From an uncultured Pelagibacteraceae bacterium (GTDB lineage: Bacteria > Pseudomonadota > Alphaproteobacteria > Pelagibacterales > Pelagibacteraceae): a stretch of DNA of 33,393 bases. The stretch is taken from positions 1 to 33,393 of the forward strand of contig CACJED010000011.1 in assembly GCA_902592285.1 (NCBI GenBank), written 5' to 3'. Both the position numbers and the translations under genes were made by a program. This document shows, one piece after another, positions 14,984 to 23,493 of the stretch (position 1 is the first letter of the stretch; each line of letters opens with the position of its first letter). Below the pieces are notes generated by a model. The model had not been told where the DNA came from. It saw nothing but the letters and a program-made list of their open reading frames with translations, and searched no databases.

Positions 14984-15606
14984 TTTGAAATTTTTTGAAT
15001 TAAAGAAGCACTATTATTTGTTGGTTTATTAACATCTTTTGATATTTTATGAAAAATAAGTTTTGGTTTTTTGCATTCTTTTAATAAAATTGAACCTGAT
15101 AATTCTAAATTCAGATATCTATTCACATCATTTTGATTAATTATTACTGGTTGTCTGTGATGAATTTCTTTTATATTTGGAGATGCTTCTTCTGTGATCA
15201 AACAAAATTGATCATTTTCATATATTCCTGCAATAAAAATTGGTTTTTTATCTTCCCTTATAAAATAATAAGGGATTTTTTCCTTATCATCTCTCTTCCA
15301 TTCATAAAATCCATCAACAATAGCAACGCATCTAAATTCCTTAATTAGTTTTTTAAAAGATACTTTTTCATCAATAGTTTCAAGTCTAGCATTAATTAAT
15401 GCTTTAAAATCTTTATCTTTCGCCCAGCCTGGAACTAGCCCCCACTTTAAATTCTCTAAAGTGTTTCCATTTTTATATTTTTTTATTACTGGAAGTTTTT
15501 GATAAGGATGAGCATTGTAATTTTCATTATCCTCTACTTGGATAGCTGATTTAACTAACTTATTAGTTTTAGAAACTGGATTAGTTATAACATATCTACC
15601 GCACAT
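14980..15606 (-). CDS. yedK: SRAP-domain protein (YedK/HMCES family)
   Basis: Protein of 208 residues starting MCGRYV; Cys2, exposed after Met removal, is the residue that forms a thiazolidine crosslink with abasic sites. VDGFYEWK carries the conserved glutamate, and EIHHRQPVII the conserved histidine region (H-x-R-x-P-V-I). SRAP proteins shield abasic sites in single-stranded DNA during replication. Family length is about 220 residues, so it is complete. Its stop codon overlaps the stop of the RgpF-like gene by 4 bases (TTAG read both ways). Confidence 0.93.
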   Translation of the reverse strand: MCGRYVITNPVSKTNKLVKSAIQVEDNENYNAHPYQKLPVIKKYKNGNTLENLKWGLVPGWAKDKDFKALINARLETIDEKVSFKKLIKEFRCVAIVDGFYEWKRDDKEKIPYYFIREDKKPIFIAGIYENDQFCLITEEASPNIKEIHHRQPVIINQNDVNRYLNLELSGSILLKECKKPKLIFHKISKDVNKPTNNSASLIQKISN

Positions 15607-15630
15607 TTTTTTAAGAATTGTAAAATAGTT

Positions 15631-16422
15631 CTAATTTTTAATTATGTCTAACCAATTTTTAATTTCATAAGTTTTGTTTTCAAAATCTAAACCTTTTTCT
15701 TCAGATTTAATAAGATCAATATGTTTATTAAATGCTTTTTCATCTTTAAAATATTCTTGAGCTATCATTTTGCCTATTCTTAAATTAGATAAATTAATCA
15801 TTTGCCAATATTCATAATCTGGATGATATTGCAGTCCCCAAATTTCTGAGTTTCCTGATTTAAAATATACACACATATTTTTATTTACTTTATCACTAGC
15901 AAGAAGAGTTGCTCCTTTTGGTAATTCAGATACCTCATCAAAGTTGAAAGCAGGAGTGCTAAATTTAAGTTTTTTATTTTTATAAATAGGATTTTTTTTA
16001 CCTTCTTCATTAATTTCAACATCAGTTGCTATACCTATGTGGGCACCATTTTTACCAGGTGTAACTTTTCCACCTGCAGCTGTTGAACAAACTTGTAAGC
16101 CCCAACAAATTGCAAGAATTTTATTGCTGTGTTTAAAGCAATTAGCTGCAAAAGTTATATGCTTCTTAATTTCTGTTGTCATATCATTAAGCCTCATGGC
16201 ACCACCTGTAAAAATAATACCATTATAGTGATCCATATTTTCTAATGCTTTTTTGGTTTCATTATCATTAGCTGGATTAATAATTGTTACGTTTGAAAGT
16301 GGTTCTAGTTTTAAAACTATATTCTTCAAATTTTCAGCACATGAAGCCTTCGCTGCTTTTATAAATACTTCAGAGTCTTTAGGATTATTTCCCTCAACAA
16401 TTAATATATTAATATTGCTCAT
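15631..16422 (-). CDS. Class I glutamine amidotransferase-like hydrolase
   Basis: Protein of 263 residues with a GATase fold. ILAICWGLQVC provides the nucleophile Cys106, GIIFTGGAMR the oxyanion-side loop, and WGLQYHPDYEYW the histidine His200. The usual acid after it (HPE) is Asp here (HPD, Asp202). It resembles the stand-alone GMP-synthase-like amidotransferases rather than GuaA, CarA or TrpG. Its start shares one base with the stop of the iron alcohol dehydrogenase (TAATG), so the two are made together. In this catabolic setting it may hydrolyse an amide or gamma-glutamyl bond, as PuuD does in putrescine breakdown; that is inference. Confidence 0.8.
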   Translation of the reverse strand: MSNINILIVEGNNPKDSEVFIKAAKASCAENLKNIVLKLEPLSNVTIINPANDNETKKALENMDHYNGIIFTGGAMRLNDMTTEIKKHITFAANCFKHSNKILAICWGLQVCSTAAGGKVTPGKNGAHIGIATDVEINEEGKKNPIYKNKKLKFSTPAFNFDEVSELPKGATLLASDKVNKNMCVYFKSGNSEIWGLQYHPDYEYWQMINLSNLRIGKMIAQEYFKDEKAFNKHIDLIKSEEKGLDFENKTYEIKNWLDIIKN

Positions 16423-17588
16423 TAATTAAAAAGATTTCCGGACATACTGTGTTGATACATAATTTTCATATCAGTCTCAGATAATTTTTTTGGATTACCT
16501 CCTGTTGATGGGTCCTCTAGAGCCATTTTAGATAAACGATCTAATTGAAAATCTTTTTCATCTATCACTTCTGATAATTTGTGAGGTATATTTAGTTTTT
16601 TTCTAAGATCTAGTACCCAATTTATAAATCCGTTAAACGATCTATCTTGTAATTCCAAATAGTCACAAATTTTAATTATCTTCTTTTCAATTACATCTTT
16701 GTTAAAAGTTAATACATAAGGCATAAAAATTGCATTTGATAAACCATGATGAACATTATTTAACGCATTTACTGGATGGCTTAGTGAGTGGATTGCACCA
16801 AGACCTTTTTGAAAAGCAGTTGCGCCCATACTAGCAGCAGTTAACATATTCATTCTTGCTTCTAAATTTGATCCATTATTTACGGCCTCAAGTAACCATT
16901 TATCGATTAATTTAATTCCTTCTAATGCTATTCCGTCAGCCATTGGATGGTATCCTGGAGCACAATATGCTTCTAAGTTATGAGCAAGTGCATCCATCCC
17001 TGTTGCAGCAGTAATTTTCGGTGGCAAACCAACTGTTAAAACAGGATCAAGAATTACGATTGAAGGTAAAAATTTTGGATGAAAAATAATTTTTTTAACT
17101 CCCGTCTCTTCATTTAAAATGACAGCGGCTCTTCCAGTTTCAGAGCCCGTTCCAGCTGTGGTTGGCACTGCTATAATTGGTGCTATTTTTTCTGAATTGG
17201 CCTTTTTCCAATTATCACCAACATCTTCAAACTCCCATATCGGTAATGATTGACCAGACATAAATGCGATTGATTTTCCTACATCAAGTCCACTTCCACC
17301 CCCAAAACAGATAACTCCATCACAATTATTTTTTCTAAAACTTTCTACACCCTCATTTACATTTGTCCCTGTTGGATTACCAACAACATTTGAAAATAAT
17401 TCAACATTAATTTTTTTATTTTTCAGAATTGATATAGTTTTTTTTACTATATCTGTTTCAGCTAAACCTTTATCCGTAACAAATAATGGTTTTAATATAT
17501 TAAGATTTTCACATGCTTGCGCAATATCATTAACCCTATTTTCTCCTACCCACATGGTAGTCGGATAATTCCAGTTATACTTTTGCAT
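16422..17588 (-). CDS. Iron-containing alcohol dehydrogenase
   Basis: Group III dehydrogenase of 388 residues. The NAD-binding loop GGGSGLDVGKS is at 96-106 and PTTAGTGSETG at 142-152. Metal ligands align with those of FucO: Asp199, His203 (MDALAHNLEAY), His267 (GAIHSLSHP) and His281 (NVHHGLSNAI). It oxidises an alcohol to an aldehyde or the reverse. An aldehyde dehydrogenase diverges from it across 72 bases, an arrangement that suggests consecutive oxidation alcohol-aldehyde-acid. 4-Hydroxybutyrate, lactaldehyde or polyol-type substrates are possible; I cannot choose. The 72-base divergent gap probably holds both promoters. Confidence 0.9.
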   Translation of the reverse strand: MQKYNWNYPTTMWVGENRVNDIAQACENLNILKPLFVTDKGLAETDIVKKTISILKNKKINVELFSNVVGNPTGTNVNEGVESFRKNNCDGVICFGGGSGLDVGKSIAFMSGQSLPIWEFEDVGDNWKKANSEKIAPIIAVPTTAGTGSETGRAAVILNEETGVKKIIFHPKFLPSIVILDPVLTVGLPPKITAATGMDALAHNLEAYCAPGYHPMADGIALEGIKLIDKWLLEAVNNGSNLEARMNMLTAASMGATAFQKGLGAIHSLSHPVNALNNVHHGLSNAIFMPYVLTFNKDVIEKKIIKICDYLELQDRSFNGFINWVLDLRKKLNIPHKLSEVIDEKDFQLDRLSKMALEDPSTGGNPKKLSETDMKIMYQHSMSGNLFN

Positions 17589-17660
17589 AATAATATTATA
17601 GTGTTTTATGAAATTAGATGCTGTATATCACTTTATAAACTAATTTTTAACAAAAATATT

Positions 17661-19037
17661 ATGCAAAAAACTATTACACCAATTGATAATACTGTTTATG
17701 TAGAAAGAGAATATCACTCAAACAAAATTGAAGAAACAATAGAGAGTTCTATGAAGGCTAAAAAAGATTGGTCTAATTTAGCTGTAAGTGAAAGAGTTAA
17801 GCTACTTAATAATTTTGTTGATGATTTTTTATCAAGGAGTGATGTTATTGGAGAGGAATTAAGCAGACAAATTGGAAGACCAATTTCTCAGGCATCTGGT
17901 GAACTAAATGGATTTAAAGAGAGAGCTGATTATATGTTGTCTATTGCAGAAAAAAAATTGGCTAATATTGATGTTACTAAAGATAATAATTTTAAAAGTT
18001 ATATAAAAAGAAGAGCGCTTGGAATTGTTTTTGTAATAGCTCCATGGAATTATCCTTATCTCGTGGCTGTGAACTCAATTATACCAGCAATGGCTGCAGG
18101 AAATTCAGTTATTTTAAAACATTCTGCACAAACACCTTTGTGCGCTGAACAACTTTATCAATCAGCAAAAAAAACTTTACCAAAAAATGTTTTTAATTAT
18201 TTACATTTAAACCATGAAGATGGATTAAAAGTAGTATCTGATAAAAGAATTAATTTTGTATCTTTCACAGGATCTGTAAAAGCAGGTTACGATGTGCAAA
18301 AGGCAACACATACTAAGTTTATTGACATGGCACTAGAATTAGGTGGAAAAGATCCAGCTTATGCTAGACATGATTGTGATTTAGAAAAAACAGTTGAAAA
18401 TCTTGTGGACGGTTCTTTTTTTAATTCTGGTCAATCATGTTGTGGCATTGAAAGAATTTATGTTGATGAAAAAATTTATAACAACTTTATAGAGCTATTT
18501 GCTTCTAAAACTTATGGTTATAAGCTTGGCAACCCCCTAGAAAAAGAAACTAATTTAGGGCCTGTGGTAAAACTATCTGCAGCAAATTTCATTCACAAAC
18601 AAATGGATGATGCTATCACTAAAGGTGCTAAGAAGATAATTGATGAAAATAAATTTAATTTTCCAAAAGAACACAAAAATTATATGATTCCTCAAGTTTT
18701 AACTAATGTTGATCACAATATGGGGTTTATGACTGAAGAAACATTTGGGCCTTGTGTAGGAATAATGAAAGTTAAAGATGAAAATGAGGCTATCAAATTA
18801 ATGAATGACAGTCCTTATGGTTTAACGGCCTCAGTATGGACTAAAGATATAGAAATTGCAGAAAAAATTGGTAGTCAAGTTCAAACAGGAACTTTTTTTA
18901 TGAATAGATGTGATTATTTAGATCCAGCTCTTTCTTGGACTGGAGTTAAAGAAACTGGTAAAGGTTGCTCGTTATCTGAAATTGCATACGAAAAACTTAC
19001 TGCTCCAAAAAGCTTTCATTTAAGAAAAGAGCAATAA
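17661..19037 (+). CDS. NAD(P)-dependent aldehyde dehydrogenase
   Basis: Enzyme of 458 residues. APWNYP holds oxyanion Asn130, HSAQTP follows the cofactor lysine region (ILKHS, Lys153), FTGSVKAGY is the NAD loop, ALELGGKDP the general base Glu226, and FFNSGQSCCG the nucleophile Cys260. EETFGPCVGI completes the set. I start at 17661: the protein then begins as other family members do, while the in-frame upstream ATG at 17517 would run antisense through the dehydrogenase start. It probably oxidises the product of the divergent iron alcohol dehydrogenase. Its stop is directly followed by the SDR start. Confidence 0.92.
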   Translation: MQKTITPIDNTVYVEREYHSNKIEETIESSMKAKKDWSNLAVSERVKLLNNFVDDFLSRSDVIGEELSRQIGRPISQASGELNGFKERADYMLSIAEKKLANIDVTKDNNFKSYIKRRALGIVFVIAPWNYPYLVAVNSIIPAMAAGNSVILKHSAQTPLCAEQLYQSAKKTLPKNVFNYLHLNHEDGLKVVSDKRINFVSFTGSVKAGYDVQKATHTKFIDMALELGGKDPAYARHDCDLEKTVENLVDGSFFNSGQSCCGIERIYVDEKIYNNFIELFASKTYGYKLGNPLEKETNLGPVVKLSAANFIHKQMDDAITKGAKKIIDENKFNFPKEHKNYMIPQVLTNVDHNMGFMTEETFGPCVGIMKVKDENEAIKLMNDSPYGLTASVWTKDIEIAEKIGSQVQTGTFFMNRCDYLDPALSWTGVKETGKGCSLSEIAYEKLTAPKSFHLRKEQ

Positions 19038-19793
19038 ATGGAACTAATTTATAAAGGTAAAAACGCGATAGTAACTGGAGCTAGTGGTGGTATGGGATTA
19101 GCAATATCAAAAATGTTATCTGAAAATAAAATTAATGTGCTTATGTTAGATATTCAAAATCCGAGTAAATCATTTTTAGCTGAAAATATAAAATGTACAT
19201 ATAAAAAAGTAGACGTAACAAATCTAAGAAAATTAAAATCTATAATCCAAAAATATTTTAAAGAAAATAAAAGTATTGACTATTTGATTAATACCACAGG
19301 TGTTTTATGGTTTAATAAAGATGTTTCAGCAGCGGATATAAAGCCTGAAGTTTGGGACAAAGTATTTAATATAAACTTAAAATCCATGATGCATTTATCA
19401 AAAATTATTATTCCATTAATGAAAAAAAATAATTTTGGTTCAATGGTTCATATTTCCTCTGTAGATGCTTTATCTGGAGATGATAAACCACAAGATGCAT
19501 ATGGTGCATCAAAAGCTGCAATGATTAGACTTTCGAAATCATTAGCAATTCAATTTGCTTCTAATAATATAAGATCAAATATAATTTTACCTGGTCCAAT
19601 TGAAACTGGTATGCAAAAACGCTGGAAAAAAAATCCAAAAGCTAAAAAAAATTTAGAAAAATTTATTCCACTTCAAAGAGTTGGTAAGCCTCAAGATATA
19701 TCTAATGCATGTATGTTCTTATTAAGTGATCAGGCTAATTACATTACTGGAACTGAAATTATAGTTGACGGTGGAATTACTTCAAAACCTTAG
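19038..19793 (+). CDS. Short-chain dehydrogenase/reductase
   Basis: Classical SDR of 251 residues. The Rossmann loop TGASGGMG is at 13-20. The catalytic Ser lies in HISSVDAL (140-141), with Tyr155 and Lys159 in DAYGASKAAM. The Asn motif is INTTG instead of NNAG. LPGPIETGM and the closing GTEIIVDGG are typical of FabG-like enzymes that act on hydroxy or keto acids. It begins on the base after the aldehyde dehydrogenase stop, so the two are one transcript. It may handle a hydroxy-acid in the same pathway. The gene ends before a perfect 10-bp hairpin. Confidence 0.9.
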   Translation: MELIYKGKNAIVTGASGGMGLAISKMLSENKINVLMLDIQNPSKSFLAENIKCTYKKVDVTNLRKLKSIIQKYFKENKSIDYLINTTGVLWFNKDVSAADIKPEVWDKVFNINLKSMMHLSKIIIPLMKKNNFGSMVHISSVDALSGDDKPQDAYGASKAAMIRLSKSLAIQFASNNIRSNIILPGPIETGMQKRWKKNPKAKKNLEKFIPLQRVGKPQDISNACMFLLSDQANYITGTEIIVDGGITSKP

Positions 19794-19800
19794 AATTAAA

Positions 19801-19826
19801 TTAGGCGCCTGATTAAAGGCGCCTAA
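19801..19826. terminator. Bidirectional terminator hairpin between SDR and dctP
   Basis: TTAGGCGCCT (19801-19810) and AGGCGCCTAA (19817-19826) form a perfect 10-bp stem around GATTAA. It is GC-rich in the middle and lies between the ends of two convergent genes. T-rich but interrupted tracts follow in both directions. Confidence 0.7.
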
Positions 19827-19836
19827 AATTAAATTA

Positions 19837-20913
19837 TTATCTGTAAGGATATCCTGCTTTTTCCATTGTTGCTGCATATAGTTTAAATGCATCAACAACT
19901 TTTTTAGCTCTTGGACTAATCTTAGAAGTCTCATCCCAGAATTGCTCAGAGTCTTTTACAACTTGACTCCATTCGTTTGCTGGAAGACTTGTAAGTTCCA
20001 TTTTCTTACCATTAACACGAAGGTCAGCTTCACCACCCCAGTACCATACTTGTCTATAGTAGTGAGAGTCGTTAATTGACATTCTGTAAAGAGCTTGAAG
20101 TTTTGGACTTAGTTTATCCCAACTTTTTTGGTTGGCAAAATATGATCCAAACCATGCACCCGTAACCGAATTTGTAAGTGCATATTTACAAATATCAGCC
20201 CAACCCACTTCATAGGCCTCTGTAAATCCACACCAACACACACCATCTAGTTCTCCAGTTTGCATTGCAACTTCAACATCATCCCATGGAACAATAACAG
20301 GAATTAACCCATATCTTGCTAAGAACTTACCTGCAGTTGGAACACCAAAAACACGTAGTCCTTTCATGTCAGAAAGTTTTGTGATCTTTTTATTTACAGT
20401 AAATAAATGACATGGATCCCAAGCACTTGTGCTTAGCCATTGAACACCTTTTACTTCACTATAAGCTTCATCCCATATTTCATTTAAGCCATAATACTTA
20501 AATAAAGAAGGAACATCTAAGCTGTATCTCGTTGCAAATGGAAAATAACCCCCAAAAACCTGAATATCTACAGGCGATCCCATTGTAGCATCATCACTCT
20601 GAACAGCATCAATAGTTCCTGCTTGCATTGCTCTAAACAATTCATCTGTAGGAACAAGTTGATCTGCATAGTAAAGTTCAATTTCCATTTCACCGAATGC
20701 AGCTTTATTGAAAGCTTCTATTTGAGGTTTAATAACATGCGCACCTAGCGGAGCTCCAGAATAAGTCTGTAATCTCCATTTGATTGGATTTGATGCAGAG
20801 TAAGCATAAGGAGCTTTAATTGCTGTCGCTCCAGCTGCACCTAACGTTAGTAAACCTGCTTTTTTAATAAACGAACGTCTTTTGTTCGTTATTATTTTCT
20901 TTTGTTTTTTCAC
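19837..20913 (-). CDS. dctP: TRAP transporter periplasmic substrate-binding protein (DctP family)
   Basis: Protein of 358 residues with a twin-arginine-type leader: NKRRSFIKKAGLLTLGAAG, then a cut near YAYSAS. The mature part IKWRLQTYSGAPLG...ALYY-like DQLVPTDELFRAMQAGTIDAVQ follows the DctP/TakP plan, and KGLRVFGVPTAGKF is the family's KGLK-x-R core with the substrate-binding arginine. It captures an organic acid in the periplasm for DctQM. The start codon is GTG (CAC on the plus strand) with GGAGA upstream. The 118-base gap before it holds AT-rich sequence with TATAAT-like boxes, so it may have its own promoter for high expression. The substrate is unknown; the TakP-like features hint at a 2-oxo or hydroxy acid. 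Confidence 0.9.
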   Translation of the reverse strand: MKKQKKIITNKRRSFIKKAGLLTLGAAGATAIKAPYAYSASNPIKWRLQTYSGAPLGAHVIKPQIEAFNKAAFGEMEIELYYADQLVPTDELFRAMQAGTIDAVQSDDATMGSPVDIQVFGGYFPFATRYSLDVPSLFKYYGLNEIWDEAYSEVKGVQWLSTSAWDPCHLFTVNKKITKLSDMKGLRVFGVPTAGKFLARYGLIPVIVPWDDVEVAMQTGELDGVCWCGFTEAYEVGWADICKYALTNSVTGAWFGSYFANQKSWDKLSPKLQALYRMSINDSHYYRQVWYWGGEADLRVNGKKMELTSLPANEWSQVVKDSEQFWDETSKISPRAKKVVDAFKLYAATMEKAGYPYR

Positions 20914-21031
20914 TTGGTCTCCTCTCGTTTAATAAATATTCAAAAATACTATTATAAATTAAAATCTTAATAAACTTAATTATCTTTAAAAACTTAATAA
21001 AATTAAAAAATAAATTAAACCTTAAGTTGAA

Positions 21032-22369
21032 TTATCGAGATAAATATTTCTCTGGCAGATAAGTTGCAATTTCAGGAAAAGCCATAACGATTGCTAAACC
21101 TATTATCATGATAAAAACAAATGGAAGAATAGATCTATAAATATCTTGAAGAGTAATTTCCTTTGGAGCCATTGCTCTCATCAAAAATAAATTGTACCCA
21201 AATGGAGGTGTCATATAAGCAATTTGACATGTTATAGTATAAAGAACTCCATACCATATTGGGTCAAAACCTAATGAAATTATTAACGGAACATATAACG
21301 GGGCAACAATTACAAGCATTGCTGTATCATCTAAAAACATTCCCATTAAAATATATGATAGTTGCATCATTATAAGCACTCCCCAAGGGGTTAAATTCCA
21401 TCTTTCGATAAATAAAGTTTCAATTGCACGACCAGCTCCTAATCCATCAAACACAGCTCCAAAAGTCAAAGCTGCTAAAATGATCCACATAAACATACAT
21501 GAAACTCCTAAGGTCTTTTTAAGAGTATTTTCTAAAACTTGTTTATTAAATCTTCTTTTATAAATTGCTGCTAAAGTTGCTAAGAATGCTCCAACAGCTG
21601 AACACTCAACTAAACTTGCAATTCCCATTAAAAAAAGCCCTGTCATAAAGAAAAAAATTAAAAAAGGAATTATTCCAGCTTTAAGTAATCTTATTTTTTC
21701 TAGAGTGCTTACTTCTCTCTCTTCTTTCTTCAAAGGAGGACCAAGTTCTGGCTGTAGTTTACATCTAATATAAATATAAATTAAAAATAATGAGGCCATT
21801 AATAAACCTGGTAAAATTCCAGCCATCCAAAGTTTGCTTACTGGTTGACGTGCAATCATTCCATATAAAACCATTACAACACTTGGTGGAATTAAAATAC
21901 CAAGCGAACTTCCAGCTTGCACAACTCCAGTAATCATTCTTTTATCGTAATTTCTTTTTAACATTTCTGGTAATGCAATAGTTGCCCCAATTGCCATTCC
22001 CGCAACACTTAAACCATTCATTGCTGATATAGCTACCATCATAAACATTGTTCCTATCGCCAAACCTCCTTTTAAACCTCCAAAAAGTACATGAAACATT
22101 TTATAAAGATCATTTGCTATTCCTGACTCGGATATCATAAAGCCCATATAAATAAACAGAGGTAATGTTAGCATAGGGTACCATTTAAAGAGTTTCCATG
22201 TAGCTGTATAAGGCATTTCCATTGAGCCCTCTCCCCAAATTAAAAGTGCTGAGGCTGCCGCAACAAAACCTATGGCGCCAAATACTCTTTGCCCTGTGAA
22301 CATCATAACTAACATTGTTATAAACATGAATAGTGCTATGAATTCGTAACTCAAATATTGTGCTAACAT
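21032..22369 (-). CDS. dctM: TRAP transporter large membrane subunit (DctM)
   Basis: Protein of 445 residues with about 12 helices. YPMLTLPLFIYMGFMISESG, the GSSLGILIPPSVVMVLYG loop and the late ITCQIAYMTPPFGYNLFLM are diagnostic of DctM. It forms the sodium-driven transport channel. The gene starts 2 bases after dctQ ends, so the order dctQ-dctM-dctP on one strand is clear. Length and ends are normal. Confidence 0.95.
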   Translation of the reverse strand: MLAQYLSYEFIALFMFITMLVMMFTGQRVFGAIGFVAAASALLIWGEGSMEMPYTATWKLFKWYPMLTLPLFIYMGFMISESGIANDLYKMFHVLFGGLKGGLAIGTMFMMVAISAMNGLSVAGMAIGATIALPEMLKRNYDKRMITGVVQAGSSLGILIPPSVVMVLYGMIARQPVSKLWMAGILPGLLMASLFLIYIYIRCKLQPELGPPLKKEEREVSTLEKIRLLKAGIIPFLIFFFMTGLFLMGIASLVECSAVGAFLATLAAIYKRRFNKQVLENTLKKTLGVSCMFMWIILAALTFGAVFDGLGAGRAIETLFIERWNLTPWGVLIMMQLSYILMGMFLDDTAMLVIVAPLYVPLIISLGFDPIWYGVLYTITCQIAYMTPPFGYNLFLMRAMAPKEITLQDIYRSILPFVFIMIIGLAIVMAFPEIATYLPEKYLSR

Positions 22370-22371
22370 AA

Positions 22372-22881
22372 TTAAATTTTCTTCTCTTTCATTTTAGCGA
22401 AATCTTTAAATAAAGTGGAAAACGCTTGAAGTAACATCAATAAAATTCCTATTAACATCAATGTTTTTATTGGCCAAACGTAAGGCGCCCATGCAGTGAA
22501 AAGTTTTTGCTTAGTTTCAATTGTATAAATCAAACTTGTTATTGATCCAAGAAATAACAAAACTAGGTAAAAAATAAGAAAAATACTTGTGAAAATATCC
22601 ATTTTAGCTTTACCTTTTTTTGAGAGTTTTCCGTAAAATAAATCCATTCTAACATGATCATCTGTGATCATTGAATACCCACCACCAAGAAGATAATAGG
22701 CAGTGATTGTAAATTGTGCCATTTCTATAATCCACATTAATGGATAATTTATTATATTTCGTGTAACGAAAGATAAGATTAAAAGAAACATCATAAAAAA
22801 AACCCAGTACATGACAAATCTTCCAACTTTCTCACAAGCTAGATCAACGTATTTAACATAGGTGGATATAAATTTCGGCAT
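22372..22881 (-). CDS. dctQ: TRAP transporter small membrane subunit (DctQ)
   Basis: Protein of 169 residues with four helices. RNIINYPLMWIIEMAQFTIT matches the DctQ pattern (N-x-x-x...W-x-E-E-x-x...), and GGGYSMITDDHVRMDLFYGK its conserved D-x-H-V-R-x-D loop. It is the scaffold subunit that pairs with DctM. It is the first gene of the TRAP operon. A 56-base gap separates it from the TPR gene upstream on the same strand, so read-through from that operon is possible. Confidence 0.93.
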   Translation of the reverse strand: MPKFISTYVKYVDLACEKVGRFVMYWVFFMMFLLILSFVTRNIINYPLMWIIEMAQFTITAYYLLGGGYSMITDDHVRMDLFYGKLSKKGKAKMDIFTSIFLIFYLVLLFLGSITSLIYTIETKQKLFTAWAPYVWPIKTLMLIGILLMLLQAFSTLFKDFAKMKEKKI

Positions 22882-22937
22882 TATTGAATATTTTATTATT
22901 GTTTATAAAACAAATGAAAAAATCTTACAAATTTAAA

Positions 22938-23489
22938 TTAAATTAACTGTTGATTTATTAATTCTCGAATTTTCTTTATCATAATTTTTGGAGACTGCAT
23001 TGCTGGATATATTTCTTGTGCTTTTTCATAGCTTTCAATTGCTTTTTCATAATTTTTTAATTGTATATTTACTAAACCTTGCCCAGCGAGAGCTCCAAAA
23101 TGTCTTTTTTCTAAATTTAAAACTTTATTTATATCATTTTGTGACTCTTGATAGTCACCAATCATATACAAGACTGTTGCTCTTTTATTCCAAGCTTCTG
23201 CCCAACTCGGGTCTTTATTGATTACTTCAGTAAAAATTATTATGGCCTTTGATAATTCATTATTTACAACTAACTTTGATCCCTCTGCTAGTTTTAAAGT
23301 TAAAAACTGATCTTTAGGATGGGTGCTCCAAATTTTCCATATTTTTTGTTCAGTCTCATTAATTAAATTACTATTATTGCTCTTGAGTTGATCAAATAAT
23401 ACATCTAACTGTTTATCTCTATTTTCTGCATTTAAACTATTAAAATTAAAAACAAAAAATATCAAAAATAAATATTTTATTGTTTTCAT
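22938..23489 (-). CDS. Exported tetratricopeptide-repeat protein
   Basis: Protein of 183 residues. The signal peptide is MKTIKYLFLIFFVFNFNSLN with a cut after NA. TPR-type helices follow: ELSKAIIIFTEVINKDPSWA, AWNKRATVLYMIGDYQESQN and AIESYEKAQEIYP. The repeats suggest a periplasmic protein-protein scaffold. It is the last gene of a five-gene minus-strand run and starts 4 bases after the glycosyltransferase gene. Its partner is unknown; the exported metallo-hydrolase two genes upstream is the only other exported member. Confidence 0.82.
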   Translation of the reverse strand: MKTIKYLFLIFFVFNFNSLNAENRDKQLDVLFDQLKSNNSNLINETEQKIWKIWSTHPKDQFLTLKLAEGSKLVVNNELSKAIIIFTEVINKDPSWAEAWNKRATVLYMIGDYQESQNDINKVLNLEKRHFGALAGQGLVNIQLKNYEKAIESYEKAQEIYPAMQSPKIMIKKIRELINQQLI

Positions 23490-23493
23490 AAGT

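Noticed and set aside
17517..17660. Longer N-terminus for the aldehyde dehydrogenase
   Set aside because: The extension is antisense to the iron alcohol dehydrogenase start and has no counterpart in the family.
20914..21031. Hidden small gene between dctM and dctP
   Set aside because: Both strands give only short interrupted frames; the gap reads as AT-rich promoter sequence for dctP.
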